Of a stretch of 64,000 nucleotides of DNA, positions 16,819-25,048 are shown one piece after another. Below the pieces are notes generated by a model. It was not told the origin of the DNA. It did not search any database and saw only the letters and a program-made list of their open reading frames with translations. Both the position numbers and the translations under genes were made by a program. The first letter of the stretch is position 1; every line of letters begins with the position of its first letter. Origin of the DNA: a virus; the IMG/VR virus record IMGVR_UViG_3300037245_001320, positions 90,019 to 154,018 of that record; one strand, 5' to 3'.

Positions 16819-17450
16819 TGCTCCTCCATAACAAACGTTTCTTTATCCATAACTGATACTTTTGAGTTACCTGTAACACCCCTCGAAACAGAAAAGATTC
16901 TATTAGCTGTATTTTTAATCTCTTTAGAATGAGTTACAACAATAAACTGGATACCTAAGTTTTCCGATATTGTTTGGACCAACTGACAAGCTTTTTCTAT
17001 CTGCTCGTCCCCGATCGCTTTGAAGACCTCATCTAATATGAAAATTGGGGTTGGGTTTTTAGTCAAGGTTAATAAAGCAACTCGTAAAGCTAAAGAAGCT
17101 ATAGCCATTGCACCTCCACCAGAACTAGCCCTAAATGATTCTTCAATTCCGCTCTTATACAGTACAGGTGTTGCAGTAATATTATTGTTCTTAGATTCAA
17201 TCTTCATCTTAAACTCATACTCATCTCCGAAGACCGTCTGGATGGCAACCGATACAATATCATTAAACTTACTAGCTAACTTGTCTGTTGCTTCATTAGC
17301 TAATAACTGTGCAATCATAGTAGCTTCCTTTAAGTCTAACATTGTTTCATCTAATACCAGAACAGAGTTTTTCTTCTTTTCTAATGATTCAAGTAATGTG
17401 TGTTGCTTCCCTTTTCTTTGATTTAACTTATCCCTAAAATGATTTATCAT
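16815..17450 (-). CDS. SbcC/Rad50-like ATPase, C-terminal half
   Basis: A 211-residue protein with the C-terminal ABC half-site only: signature motif ASSGGGAMAIASLALRVAL (about 108-126), Walker B PIFILDE (135-141), D-loop region and switch His174 in VVTHSKE. Only about 60 residues, possibly coiled, precede this. The N-terminal half with Walker A is a separate gene at 19385-20791. The two would have to assemble in trans with the SbcD-like nuclease (18437-19375) into an MR-type complex. The start overlaps the methyltransferase gene by 17 bases. Confidence 0.85.
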   Translation of the reverse strand: MINHFRDKLNQRKGKQHTLLESLEKKKNSVLVLDETMLDLKEATMIAQLLANEATDKLASKFNDIVSVAIQTVFGDEYEFKMKIESKNNNITATPVLYKSGIEESFRASSGGGAMAIASLALRVALLTLTKNPTPIFILDEVFKAIGDEQIEKACQLVQTISENLGIQFIVVTHSKEIKNTANRIFSVSRGVTGNSKVSVMDKETFVMEEQ

Positions 17451-18186
17451 TTCCTAATTTCCTCCTTGCTATTTCATAAGCTTTCAATCCAATATCACAA
17501 CCTATGAAATCTCTATTTAATTCTTTACACACTTCACCTGTTGTGCATGATCCCATATAGAAATCTCCGACTAAGTCTCCTTCATTAGAAGATGCTTTTA
17601 CAATTCTCCTTAATAAAGATAAAGGCTTCTGTGTGTTATACTCTCTTTTATTATGTAATGAGAAGTTACAATCGTCCCATACATTAGTTGGTATCTTTCC
17701 TCTCTTATATTTCTCAGGAGAGATTAACTGCCTCTTAGTCGTATTTAAATTAACCACAGATTTGTAAGGAACTCTTATGTCTTCTGTATTAAACACGAAG
17801 TCTTTAGATTTAGAATAAACTAATATCTGATCGTGCTTTTTAGAGAAATGTTTCTTATCTATTCCACCAACATTGTAACTCCAAATGATATAGTTAAGGA
17901 AGTTGTTGTACCCAAACACATCATCCATAATACATCTTATCCAATGAGAAATTCTATAATCCATCTGAAGATAGATAGTGCCTGTTTCAGATAGTACTCG
18001 ATGCATCTCTTTAATCCTTGGAACATAATGCTGGTATATGACTTCCTTATCAGGTTTTAAATCCTGAAAGTCTCTGAACTTCTTGCCAGTACCATATAAG
18101 CAATCGCAATATATTAGTTGAATATGATTAGCAGGGAGATCATTTAACAATTCAAGATTATCTTTATTGTATAATTCTAACATCAT
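17434..18186 (-). CDS. DNA methyltransferase (amino-type, motif order beta-like)
   Basis: A 250-residue SAM-dependent enzyme. The catalytic motif IV reads IYCDCLYGTG, that is D-C-L-Y in place of the usual D-P-P-Y. The SAM-binding motif I lies at the C-terminus as GDFYMGSCTTGEVCKELNRDFIGCD. The target-recognition part is in the middle. It probably methylates adenine-N6 or cytosine-N4, though the loss of the PP pair could lower activity. It is inserted between the two SbcC halves and overlaps both neighbours. Confidence 0.75.
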   Translation of the reverse strand: MMLELYNKDNLELLNDLPANHIQLIYCDCLYGTGKKFRDFQDLKPDKEVIYQHYVPRIKEMHRVLSETGTIYLQMDYRISHWIRCIMDDVFGYNNFLNYIIWSYNVGGIDKKHFSKKHDQILVYSKSKDFVFNTEDIRVPYKSVVNLNTTKRQLISPEKYKRGKIPTNVWDDCNFSLHNKREYNTQKPLSLLRRIVKASSNEGDLVGDFYMGSCTTGEVCKELNRDFIGCDIGLKAYEIARRKLGNDKSF

Positions 18187-18425
18187 ACATCAAACTCTTC
18201 TCTGTAAGCCTCACATTTACCTTCGTATTCTTTTTTCTGTTTCTCTTCCGAAGCTTCCTCACTAGTTATTTTAGCTTGTAATGCTTTTCCATCTGGTATT
18301 GAATAAGTAGTCTTCATCTCTTTAATAAGATTCTCCATATTTGTTTCGGCTTTTATTCTCGCTTCCTTCTGTGAATCTACCTTGTTTTTCTCTTGAACTA
18401 ATTCCTCTTTTGTAAACACTTCCAT
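18183..18425 (-). CDS. Small coiled-coil protein (possible SbcC coil fragment)
   Basis: An 80-residue, highly charged protein dominated by heptad-like helices. It lies immediately after SbcD and before the methyltransferase, exactly where the returning coil of an intact SbcC would be encoded. It could be the detached second arm of the coil or an unrelated helical protein. Confidence 0.55.
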   Translation of the reverse strand: MEVFTKEELVQEKNKVDSQKEARIKAETNMENLIKEMKTTYSIPDGKALQAKITSEEASEEKQKKEYEGKCEAYREEFDV

Positions 18426-18436
18426 ATACTATCTCC

Positions 18437-19375
18437 TTACCCTTTCTCATTATGCATTTCTGCTTCACATATAGCTATATATTTATCTAGAATAGCTTGT
18501 GTGTTCTCTCTTGCTTCATTACTAATAAAATAATTATCAGTATCCTCTTTAAAATTACCTGAGTACTCTTGATCTGTAGGTATGTTATCTGCCCACTCTT
18601 GCATTCTTTTCACATCTGCGTATGCTTTTTCTGTATGCTCTGTTGTTATACACTCAGATGATTCCTTTATCTTTAAATAAATTGGAGTAAACTTCTCACC
18701 ATCAAATCTGTGTATACACGGCATATGCTTGATTTGCTTTGTTGTTCTTCGAGTTATTGATCCAGGCGATAAATATTTATCATTAACAGTAAACGTACTG
18801 TGATTATCACCAACAATGATAGCATCAAACTCAGGGAACTCTTTCACAATATCCTCAGCAACCGAAGCATCTCCTTTCACATAGAACGGAACCTTCTTTG
18901 CATAACTAAGAAAATGCCCAATTGCAATGTTTTTCTTTGTTTTATCTACATCTCTGTGTTCAAGAGTTTTACCTGCTCCAAAGTTAAATCCATAAATAAC
19001 ATAATCTCCCCATTCAAATGGTTCAGCATCTGTTAAATAAGTTAATCCTTTAGTTCTAATCATAGTACCTAAAGATCCTTTAGCTATAGCAACATCCAAC
19101 TGCTGTGAAAAATCTCGAAGCTCGTGGTTTCCAGCTATAAAGATTGTGTTCTTAGGTAAACAATCTGCATACATATTTGTTATTATCTGAGCTCCTAATG
19201 GCTTACCTACGTCAATCTGATCTCCAGCTAAGATGAATAAATCATCTCCAACTATCTCTTTTATCTGTAGTAACTTTCCTCGTTGAACTAAATACCATTC
19301 CTCTGGCGTTTCTGTTCTACACTCGGGAACGGTAATGGTTATGTGAAAATCACTACCTGTATAAATATTCTTCAT
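18437..19375 (-). CDS. SbcD/Mre11-like nuclease subunit
   Basis: A 312-residue metallophosphoesterase with DFHI, LAGDQIDVG, AGNHELRDF, GHFLS and VGDNHSTF in order, followed by PGSITRRTT, a typical SbcD/gp47 stretch. With the two SbcC-like genes around it, it should form the MR-type nuclease that processes DNA ends during recombination. It ends 11 bases before the coiled-coil gene and starts nine bases after the SbcC N-half. Confidence 0.85.
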   Translation of the reverse strand: MKNIYTGSDFHITITVPECRTETPEEWYLVQRGKLLQIKEIVGDDLFILAGDQIDVGKPLGAQIITNMYADCLPKNTIFIAGNHELRDFSQQLDVAIAKGSLGTMIRTKGLTYLTDAEPFEWGDYVIYGFNFGAGKTLEHRDVDKTKKNIAIGHFLSYAKKVPFYVKGDASVAEDIVKEFPEFDAIIVGDNHSTFTVNDKYLSPGSITRRTTKQIKHMPCIHRFDGEKFTPIYLKIKESSECITTEHTEKAYADVKRMQEWADNIPTDQEYSGNFKEDTDNYFISNEARENTQAILDKYIAICEAEMHNEKG

Positions 19376-19384
19376 CTATCCTCC

Positions 19385-20791
19385 TCATAATGGTTTATTA
19401 CAGAAAGGGCATTCTTGTCCAATCAGCTTTTTTTCAGATTCTGTTATGTTAAGATCTAACTTCTTAATTGTTGTTGAGAGCTCTCTGACAGCTTGTAAAT
19501 CTTTTTTCATACCTTTTATCAACAATCTTGTTTCAGCCAGTCTGTGCTCATCCTCGATCAACTCAGCTAGTAATCGAGCTTGTTTATCTGATGCAAAACT
19601 CTTTATCTCTCTGTTAACTTCAACTAAGTTATTTAAATCTTTTTTCATAGTTGTTACCAAATTGGTCGTGTTGCTTAATTTCTCTTCTAGGTTCATCAAC
19701 TCTGAAATTCTTTTTTCTTTAGCTTCGAGTACTTCATGTTTATCTAGAGTATCTTGTACATACCCTATTTCCCTTTTCAGATCCTTTAAAGAAAGAATAT
19801 ATTTAGCTCTACTATCAATTACTTCTTGTAGTGTTTTCAATTCTTGTAAGTTAGTTGATCTTTCATCAAGGTTAGTATATTTACTTAGTTCCTCTGTAAC
19901 ATAAATGTAATCATCGTATATACTTTCAAGTAACCGTAATTGCTTAGTAGTCTCCTCAAGAGTATCACATAGTATATTTAATTCCTTTAATGCTTTCTCT
20001 TGTTTTGGTGTAGAGTCAGATTTACTTAATTCTAGTTCTAATTGTAAGAGAAGTGTTTGCTTTTCCTTTAAATCTTTTAAAGATTCTTGAGTAGTATTTA
20101 GTTTGTCATGAAGATTACTTAACCTATCTAGTTGCTCTTCCATCTCTTTTAAATTATTATACTCTTCCAAATCATCTTCTAATTCAACTATATCCTCTTT
20201 AACTACCTTTAGTCTAGCTGTAACCGATTTACTCTCTGCTTTTATTTTAGTTAATACATTACTGGCTAGTGTCATATCAGCATATTTGTTTAGTTCCTTA
20301 GCTATCTTCCCTGGGGTCTGTAGAATCATAAAGTGTCCATCTAATTGGTTACTATAATTTAATGATTTAAAATCAAATAAATCCAAGACTTCCTCAGGCA
20401 CACTATTTCCTGGGGCTGTTAAAGGTTGTTCTCTCCCATCTGGATGTGTTATTAAATACTTAGTTGTAATCTTAGATTCAAACTTTCCTTTAGTCTTCCT
20501 TAGGAGGGTTGTATCGTTAAATTCAATCTCAACATAAGTCTGGTCCAATAATGTCTTGACACCCTTCTTTGTTTTTCCAACTATATTATGAGAGTGCACG
20601 CCAAACCCATATTTATTATCTCCACCTAGACTATCAGAATACACCCACTCAATACTTTTACATAGGAGAGTGGACTTGCCTGAATCCGATGGTCCAATAG
20701 CAGCATTAACCCCTTCATGTAAATCAATTACTGTATGAGGATGTTGTTGGAAGTTATGGAGAGTTAGTTTAGTTAATTTTCTGTTTTTCAT
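19385..20791 (-). CDS. SbcC/Rad50-like ATPase, N-terminal half with zinc hook
   Basis: A 468-residue protein. Walker A is GPSDSGKST (33-41) and the ABC N-lobe runs to about residue 180. A long coiled coil (about 190-455) ends at the zinc-hook motif CPFC (Cys461, Cys464), only four residues before the stop. In intact Rad50/SbcC the chain turns at this hook and returns; here it ends. The C-terminal lobe is a separate gene at 16815-17450. The four-base overlap with the upstream zinc-finger gene indicates one operon. Confidence 0.88.
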   Translation of the reverse strand: MKNRKLTKLTLHNFQQHPHTVIDLHEGVNAAIGPSDSGKSTLLCKSIEWVYSDSLGGDNKYGFGVHSHNIVGKTKKGVKTLLDQTYVEIEFNDTTLLRKTKGKFESKITTKYLITHPDGREQPLTAPGNSVPEEVLDLFDFKSLNYSNQLDGHFMILQTPGKIAKELNKYADMTLASNVLTKIKAESKSVTARLKVVKEDIVELEDDLEEYNNLKEMEEQLDRLSNLHDKLNTTQESLKDLKEKQTLLLQLELELSKSDSTPKQEKALKELNILCDTLEETTKQLRLLESIYDDYIYVTEELSKYTNLDERSTNLQELKTLQEVIDSRAKYILSLKDLKREIGYVQDTLDKHEVLEAKEKRISELMNLEEKLSNTTNLVTTMKKDLNNLVEVNREIKSFASDKQARLLAELIEDEHRLAETRLLIKGMKKDLQAVRELSTTIKKLDLNITESEKKLIGQECPFCNKPL

Positions 20792-21033
20792 TTATTCTCC
20801 TTCAGTACCTCTGATGCTTCTTTTATAATTCTTATAGCTTCTAAATGATCCTCAGAAGTAGGGATATTTCTATACATAACTTTAACACATTCATCACAAA
20901 TAAAGATAGTTCCCTGTTTACTTCTATGACCACTAAAACAATTAGAGTATTCTTCATTTTTCACTATTGATTCATTACAACAAGAACAACAAGCGCCTCT
21001 TTTAGTTTGTCTGTATTCAAAGTTGAATCTCAT
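20788..21033 (-). CDS. Small zinc-finger protein, 81 aa
   Basis: Two Cys pairs (CCSCC, then CDEC) with a His between make a zinc-ribbon-like core; the C-terminus is helical. Overlaps the SbcC N-half gene and the next upstream gene by four bases each. A DNA- or RNA polymerase-binding role is possible but not shown. Confidence 0.6.
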   Translation of the reverse strand: MRFNFEYRQTKRGACCSCCNESIVKNEEYSNCFSGHRSKQGTIFICDECVKVMYRNIPTSEDHLEAIRIIKEASEVLKENK

Positions 21034-21278
21034 GATACTACTCCCAACACAATCTGTAGTTCCTTACTCAGAGATAGTAGTTTATTTTTTACCTGTTCTC
21101 GTAAATCATCTTGAATAGATTCCTCTGCACTCCTTACTAAGGGAATAGATCCAAATAATAAGTTAAACTCATAACCATCAGTCTCCATAATATAAGCTTC
21201 ATCTTCGTAACCTCTGTCAATCAACTCATCATTTAAATCCTGTATAAGGGTAATAGCTCTTGTTAAATCTTGCTTCAT
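21030..21278 (-). CDS. Unknown protein, 82 aa
   Basis: The start at 21278 is chosen because its ATG overlaps the stop of the upstream gene as ATGA and follows a purine-rich stretch; the longer frame from 21320 runs inside that gene. Helical and acidic, no motif recognised. Confidence 0.55.
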   Translation of the reverse strand: MKQDLTRAITLIQDLNDELIDRGYEDEAYIMETDGYEFNLLFGSIPLVRSAEESIQDDLREQVKNKLLSLSKELQIVLGVVS

Positions 21279-21499
21279 CCTCTCAATCCCTCCATATATT
21301 CTAATAAGTTTTCCAACCATTCTTTTGCTTGCTTAGAATCTTCTCCATATAAATCTCTCATCATTTTGTAGCTGTTTAAAAGAACCACACCTGCATCTAA
21401 CATTTTGTCCACTTCGATTTGTTCATATACTGTGAGGACATCTAACCATAAATGCATGTCCTCGTCTACATCCCATACTGTTAATTTACTTCTTGTCAT
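21275..21499 (-). CDS. Unknown acidic protein, 74 aa
   Basis: Helical protein coupled by four-base overlaps to the helicase gene upstream and the next gene downstream. No motif recognised. Confidence 0.55.
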   Translation of the reverse strand: MTRSKLTVWDVDEDMHLWLDVLTVYEQIEVDKMLDAGVVLLNSYKMMRDLYGEDSKQAKEWLENLLEYMEGLRG

Positions 21500-22908
21500 T
21501 TGTTCTCCTTTATAGTTCTATCTTCTGATTTTTCCACTATGTTATTATTCCATGCTAATGCAAATTTATCTACCTTCACATCCCTTAATGTAATAGGCTT
21601 TAGCAATCTTAAACCATCTGGGTTAGAACTTCGGCTCAGTGAAGTGTATAATTGACCACAAGAAAAGAAACCTCTTCCTGGATTTATTAACATATACTCG
21701 AACTGAAGCCCTTGTGATTTATGCACAGTAATAGCATAACAAACGTTCAGAGGGAATTGTATTACCGATCCTATAACATCTTCATCAGGACCTAATATAT
21801 CCCATTGATAAGGAGCGATTTCAAATGTTCTGCTTCCCACCTTCACGCGAATATAATGATCACAATTACCACGTAAGAATCTTCCTCTTGGTAAAGAAAC
21901 GATTGTTCCAATGGTACCGTTCACATAACTTCCATTCTGAGCATTAGCTCTGAGCATAACCTTACAGCCTTTCTTTAAAACTAATTCATCTGGAACTATC
22001 TTCTCACTAGCCTTCACATCCCCATAAATAACAGTTGAGATGATCGTTTCAGGCTCATCAATCTTAGCCATCTCTCGATTATTTATTACCTCAACATCTT
22101 TATTCGTTGTACACAATGTAGTATACTCTGTTTCAGGTGTTGGGAGAACTGTATTTATGTACTCTTCCTCTGAACTAATTAAAAAATGATTGGACAGTTC
22201 TTCAATACTTTCCCAAGTGACAGCTCCTGTTCGCACCTTTCTTAAAGCATTTAAGTAACCAACATGTTTAGTTCTATAACTCTTCAATAAAGATAACTCT
22301 TTGAAATTCATTAACTGATATAATCGAGATCCAAAGAAGTAATGTGTGAAGGTATCAAAATCATTTAATAACTCATTCTTTTCATCTTTCTTTAATATCG
22401 ACTCAAGCTGCAAAGGGTCACCTAACAGTATTATTTGAATATGTTTAATCCTATCTAAAGCTTCTTCTACATTATTTAAATCATGTGCCCCAAAATACCC
22501 TAGCAAACTCCATAGGAACTTGTGTATTAGGTCAATACGCACCATACTGATTTCATCTATCACAATTCTAGTGACGTTCTCCCTAAAGAACTTGTAATTT
22601 TTAGAACTGGTCACTTGATCCTCTGGATGTATTTTACTGATGTCGAATTCCATGGCTCTGTGAAGTGTAGATGCTTTTACACCAACCTTCTCTGTAATAT
22701 TTATAGCAGAAATTCCTGTGGATCCTGCGTAGATGGTAGATCCATCTGTTTTGTATTCTGGATCATGGGCTAATATGTTTACGATTTCTGTCTTACCTGA
22801 ACCACCTGGTCCTAGTATGCAAATATTATCTCCTTTCTTAACATGTCCCAGAATTACTTTTAGTTCTGGATTAATCTCAATATAGCTGAGGTCTTTTTGT
22901 TTTGTCAT
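21496..22908 (-). CDS. Pif1/RecD/Dda-type superfamily 1B helicase
   Basis: A 470-residue helicase. Walker A is GPGGSGKT (33-40), Walker B IVIDEISM, motif III GDPLQLES, and the C-terminal UvrD_C2-like part has YAITVHKSQGLQ followed by YTSLSRS. This matches phage Dda/RecD2-type 5'-3' helicases that act at forks and in recombination. It is coupled to the downstream small genes. Confidence 0.88.
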   Translation of the reverse strand: MTKQKDLSYIEINPELKVILGHVKKGDNICILGPGGSGKTEIVNILAHDPEYKTDGSTIYAGSTGISAINITEKVGVKASTLHRAMEFDISKIHPEDQVTSSKNYKFFRENVTRIVIDEISMVRIDLIHKFLWSLLGYFGAHDLNNVEEALDRIKHIQIILLGDPLQLESILKKDEKNELLNDFDTFTHYFFGSRLYQLMNFKELSLLKSYRTKHVGYLNALRKVRTGAVTWESIEELSNHFLISSEEEYINTVLPTPETEYTTLCTTNKDVEVINNREMAKIDEPETIISTVIYGDVKASEKIVPDELVLKKGCKVMLRANAQNGSYVNGTIGTIVSLPRGRFLRGNCDHYIRVKVGSRTFEIAPYQWDILGPDEDVIGSVIQFPLNVCYAITVHKSQGLQFEYMLINPGRGFFSCGQLYTSLSRSSNPDGLRLLKPITLRDVKVDKFALAWNNNIVEKSEDRTIKENK

Positions 22909-22912
22909 TTTA

Positions 22913-23095
22913 TTATTTGTTCTCCTTTATTATCTTCTTTCCTTCTTCATATATTACATAAACCACATACCATAACACTATGCACATCAATAAAGGGATA
23001 GGCATAGGTACTTCTAACTTCGCTGTACACCATCCAATCAGTGCACTGAGAATGAAAAATAAGAAAGTCCATGTATGTTTTAAATATTTATTCAT
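22913..23095 (-). CDS. Small membrane protein, 60 aa
   Basis: The start at 23095 is chosen because GGGGAG precedes it at the right distance and it overlaps the upstream stop. Two hydrophobic segments and a lysine-rich C-terminus. Function unknown. Confidence 0.55.
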   Translation of the reverse strand: MNKYLKHTWTFLFFILSALIGWCTAKLEVPMPIPLLMCIVLWYVVYVIYEEGKKIIKENK

Positions 23096-23297
23096 CAAGA
23101 ACTCCCCAACAAGATCCCATAGGAACTGTATCGAATCCACATCCTTTTAATTGCTTAGTTACCCAATCTGCTTTCTTTTCCTGAGACATCTTTACAATTT
23201 CTTTATTGTATTCTTTATCTAAACAAGTTAGAACCAATTGGTAACATATGGCTATAAGTTTGTTTTCTCTGCTAATACTCAATTTTTCTCCTTTCAA
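23088..23297 (-). CDS. Unknown protein, 69 aa
   Basis: Small soluble protein overlapping both neighbours (25 bases with the zinc-ribbon gene upstream). AAAGGAG lies before its ATG. No motif recognised. Confidence 0.5.
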   Translation of the reverse strand: MKGEKLSISRENKLIAICYQLVLTCLDKEYNKEIVKMSQEKKADWVTKQLKGCGFDTVPMGSCWGVLDE

Positions 23298-23568
23298 ATG
23301 TTTCTGAATCTAGTAACCTACCTGAGAGGAATTCTCGGGTACTACTGTGAAAACAACTCCAACAATAAGTATCTTTCTCCTCATTGAATATAGTGAAAGC
23401 ATCCGTTTTATTGAAAAAAGATTTCCTCCCGTTATTAGAGTAGTCTATTATGTACTCTGTGTATACTTCTGGATTGACTATCTTTGCTCCACAATTTGAA
23501 CAAAAATTACTCCTGTTTACTGAGTTTCCACACTCACATTCAAAAGGGTTTCCATTTTTAGTATTCAT
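23272..23568 (-). CDS. Zinc-ribbon protein, 98 aa
   Basis: The N-terminus has CECGN and CSNCGAK, a clear four-Cys zinc ribbon; a further CWSCFHS lies near residue 76. AGGAGG precedes the ATG. The rest is beta-rich. One of several small zinc proteins in this early region. Confidence 0.65.
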   Translation of the reverse strand: MNTKNGNPFECECGNSVNRSNFCSNCGAKIVNPEVYTEYIIDYSNNGRKSFFNKTDAFTIFNEEKDTYCWSCFHSSTREFLSGRLLDSETFERRKIEY

Positions 23569-23581
23569 TTACTCCTCCTAT

Positions 23582-23640
23582 ACCCTTCAGGGTACGATTA
23601 CAGCCATTATTACTAAACTTATACCCGTTAAGGTATACTT
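23582..23640. other. Intergenic inverted repeats
   Basis: The short gap holds TACCC/GGGTA and ATACC/GGGTAT hairpins sharing the core GGGTATA. They could be a repeated operator. No U-tract is present. Confidence 0.3.
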
Positions 23641-23642
23641 TT

Positions 23643-23915
23643 TTAGTTCTTATCTACCTCTTTCCATAACATTTCAACACCCGCTACAAATCTCTTCCCA
23701 TTAAGAAAATGCTTTTTATAACTATCCATAACAAATACGGGACGATTATCTTTAGTTACATGGAGTAGAATCCTTTCCCTATAACCAGATGATTCATTAT
23801 GAGCAACTAAAACAGTTCGGCAGTCCTCAATGATCTGTTTACTTATTGCATCTATACTTGCCCCAATACTGTTATTTTCAAAATCAAACGTTATATTATT
23901 TTTACTTATCTCCAT
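23643..23915 (-). CDS. Unknown protein, 90 aa
   Basis: Soluble alpha/beta protein starting one base after the stop of the membrane-protein gene upstream. No motif recognised. Confidence 0.55.
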   Translation of the reverse strand: MEISKNNITFDFENNSIGASIDAISKQIIEDCRTVLVAHNESSGYRERILLHVTKDNRPVFVMDSYKKHFLNGKRFVAGVEMLWKEVDKN

Positions 23916-24608
23916 CTACTCATTCTCCCATAAAGGATTAGCATGAGTATTTAAAAACTCCATAGCTTCCTTAAATAATTTATCAGGAGAACTTTCTCTC
24001 ACTGTATGCTTTACCTCTTGCCTAAATCCATTCATAGATCTGTCATACCATACAATAAGTGTAAAATCCGCTTTCCAATCATATTCATTCTCCACATATA
24101 ATGCAAATCCTATAGAGCTATTTTGCAATACCCACAATAATTGTCTTAATGTCTCGGGTTTTCCCTCTATATAAGAATAAGGTGTTGGATCTAGTACAGT
24201 GTTAAAATGTATTTCTCCTGCTTGGCATATATTTATAGCTTCAGGTAGAATATCGTTTTTAGATATACCTTCCAATGTTCCTGTATCTATTTCTAAATCA
24301 TACCATACCTCACTGCCATCATCAGAATTATATAAATCAAATGTTAGGAATGATTTATTATCGAGCAACGTTTTAAGTAATATATCAAAATCATCTCCTT
24401 TATACTTTTTGGTTGGGTACACTTTCTTGGTTTCTTTATGTGTATTGACTGTTGTCTCATAAATGACTTCTGTATTTTTCATACCTGTTCTAACTATAAT
24501 CAAAGCTGTTAGTGCTAATAACAATGCTCCAATACTACAACACTGTGAAAATGTTAACCTCCTGACTTTAGTAAGGGTTTTGTTTGTGAATTGTTTTAGT
24601 TTCTCCAT
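23916..24608 (-). CDS. Single-span membrane protein with soluble domain
   Basis: A 230-residue protein with a basic N-terminus, one membrane segment (about residues 24-43) and a soluble domain of about 185 residues presumably outside the inner membrane. No Cys-based anchor. It is the first gene after the sigma70-type promoter at 24642. An envelope-directed early role such as exclusion is possible but unproven. Confidence 0.6.
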   Translation of the reverse strand: MEKLKQFTNKTLTKVRRLTFSQCCSIGALLLALTALIIVRTGMKNTEVIYETTVNTHKETKKVYPTKKYKGDDFDILLKTLLDNKSFLTFDLYNSDDGSEVWYDLEIDTGTLEGISKNDILPEAINICQAGEIHFNTVLDPTPYSYIEGKPETLRQLLWVLQNSSIGFALYVENEYDWKADFTLIVWYDRSMNGFRQEVKHTVRESSPDKLFKEAMEFLNTHANPLWENE

Positions 24609-24641
24609 ATATTTTATATCTCCTTTTATCCATTTACGAGT

Positions 24642-24670
24642 AGTTTACCATAGATAATGTTTGGTGTCAA
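24642..24670 (-). promoter_or_regulatory. Sigma70-type promoter
   Basis: Leftward TTGACA, 17 bp, TAAACT with TGG just upstream of the -10. Serves the operon starting at 24608. Confidence 0.7.
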
Positions 24671-24695
24671 GTGTTTTAAATAAAAAATAACCCAA

Positions 24696-24995
24696 TTAAG
24701 GGCTCTCTGTGTTATTTGTGTCCTTTAATTCCATTTCCTCTACTTGTTTCAAGTAATCAGATGGAGTTTGTGTCCTGTCAAAAAAAGTTTCTTTTAGAAA
24801 TTGTTCTGCTTTCCCAATGTTACAGTCATGTAGATGGGAAACCTCTTCTGCTAAAGATATAGTATCTTTTGTTGATTGCCCACATTCTCTACATAACCAA
24901 CTACATCCACGGACGTGTGGTCCCCAACGCCTTTTGTAGTCATAACCAGACGTAACAATATCCCAACTCTCTTTAACTGCTTTATATAAATTCAT
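24696..24995 (-). CDS. Zinc-finger-like protein, 99 aa
   Basis: The start at 24995 (MNLYKAV) is chosen because AAGGAG lies six bases upstream, and the predicted RNA starts near 25013, where the longer frame would begin. CSWLCRECG and later HLHDC form a probable zinc site; the C-terminus is acidic. Function unknown. Confidence 0.6.
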   Translation of the reverse strand: MNLYKAVKESWDIVTSGYDYKRRWGPHVRGCSWLCRECGQSTKDTISLAEEVSHLHDCNIGKAEQFLKETFFDRTQTPSDYLKQVEEMELKDTNNTESP

Positions 24996-25019
24996 GTATC
25001 TCTCCTTATGCATGTAAGG

Positions 25020-25048
25020 ATACTACCATGTTAGGGTATTTACGTCAA
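25020..25048 (-). promoter_or_regulatory. Sigma70-type promoter
   Basis: Leftward TTGACG, 17 bp, TAGTAT with TGG just upstream. It overlaps the last codons of 25040-26233 and serves 24696-24995. Confidence 0.7.
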
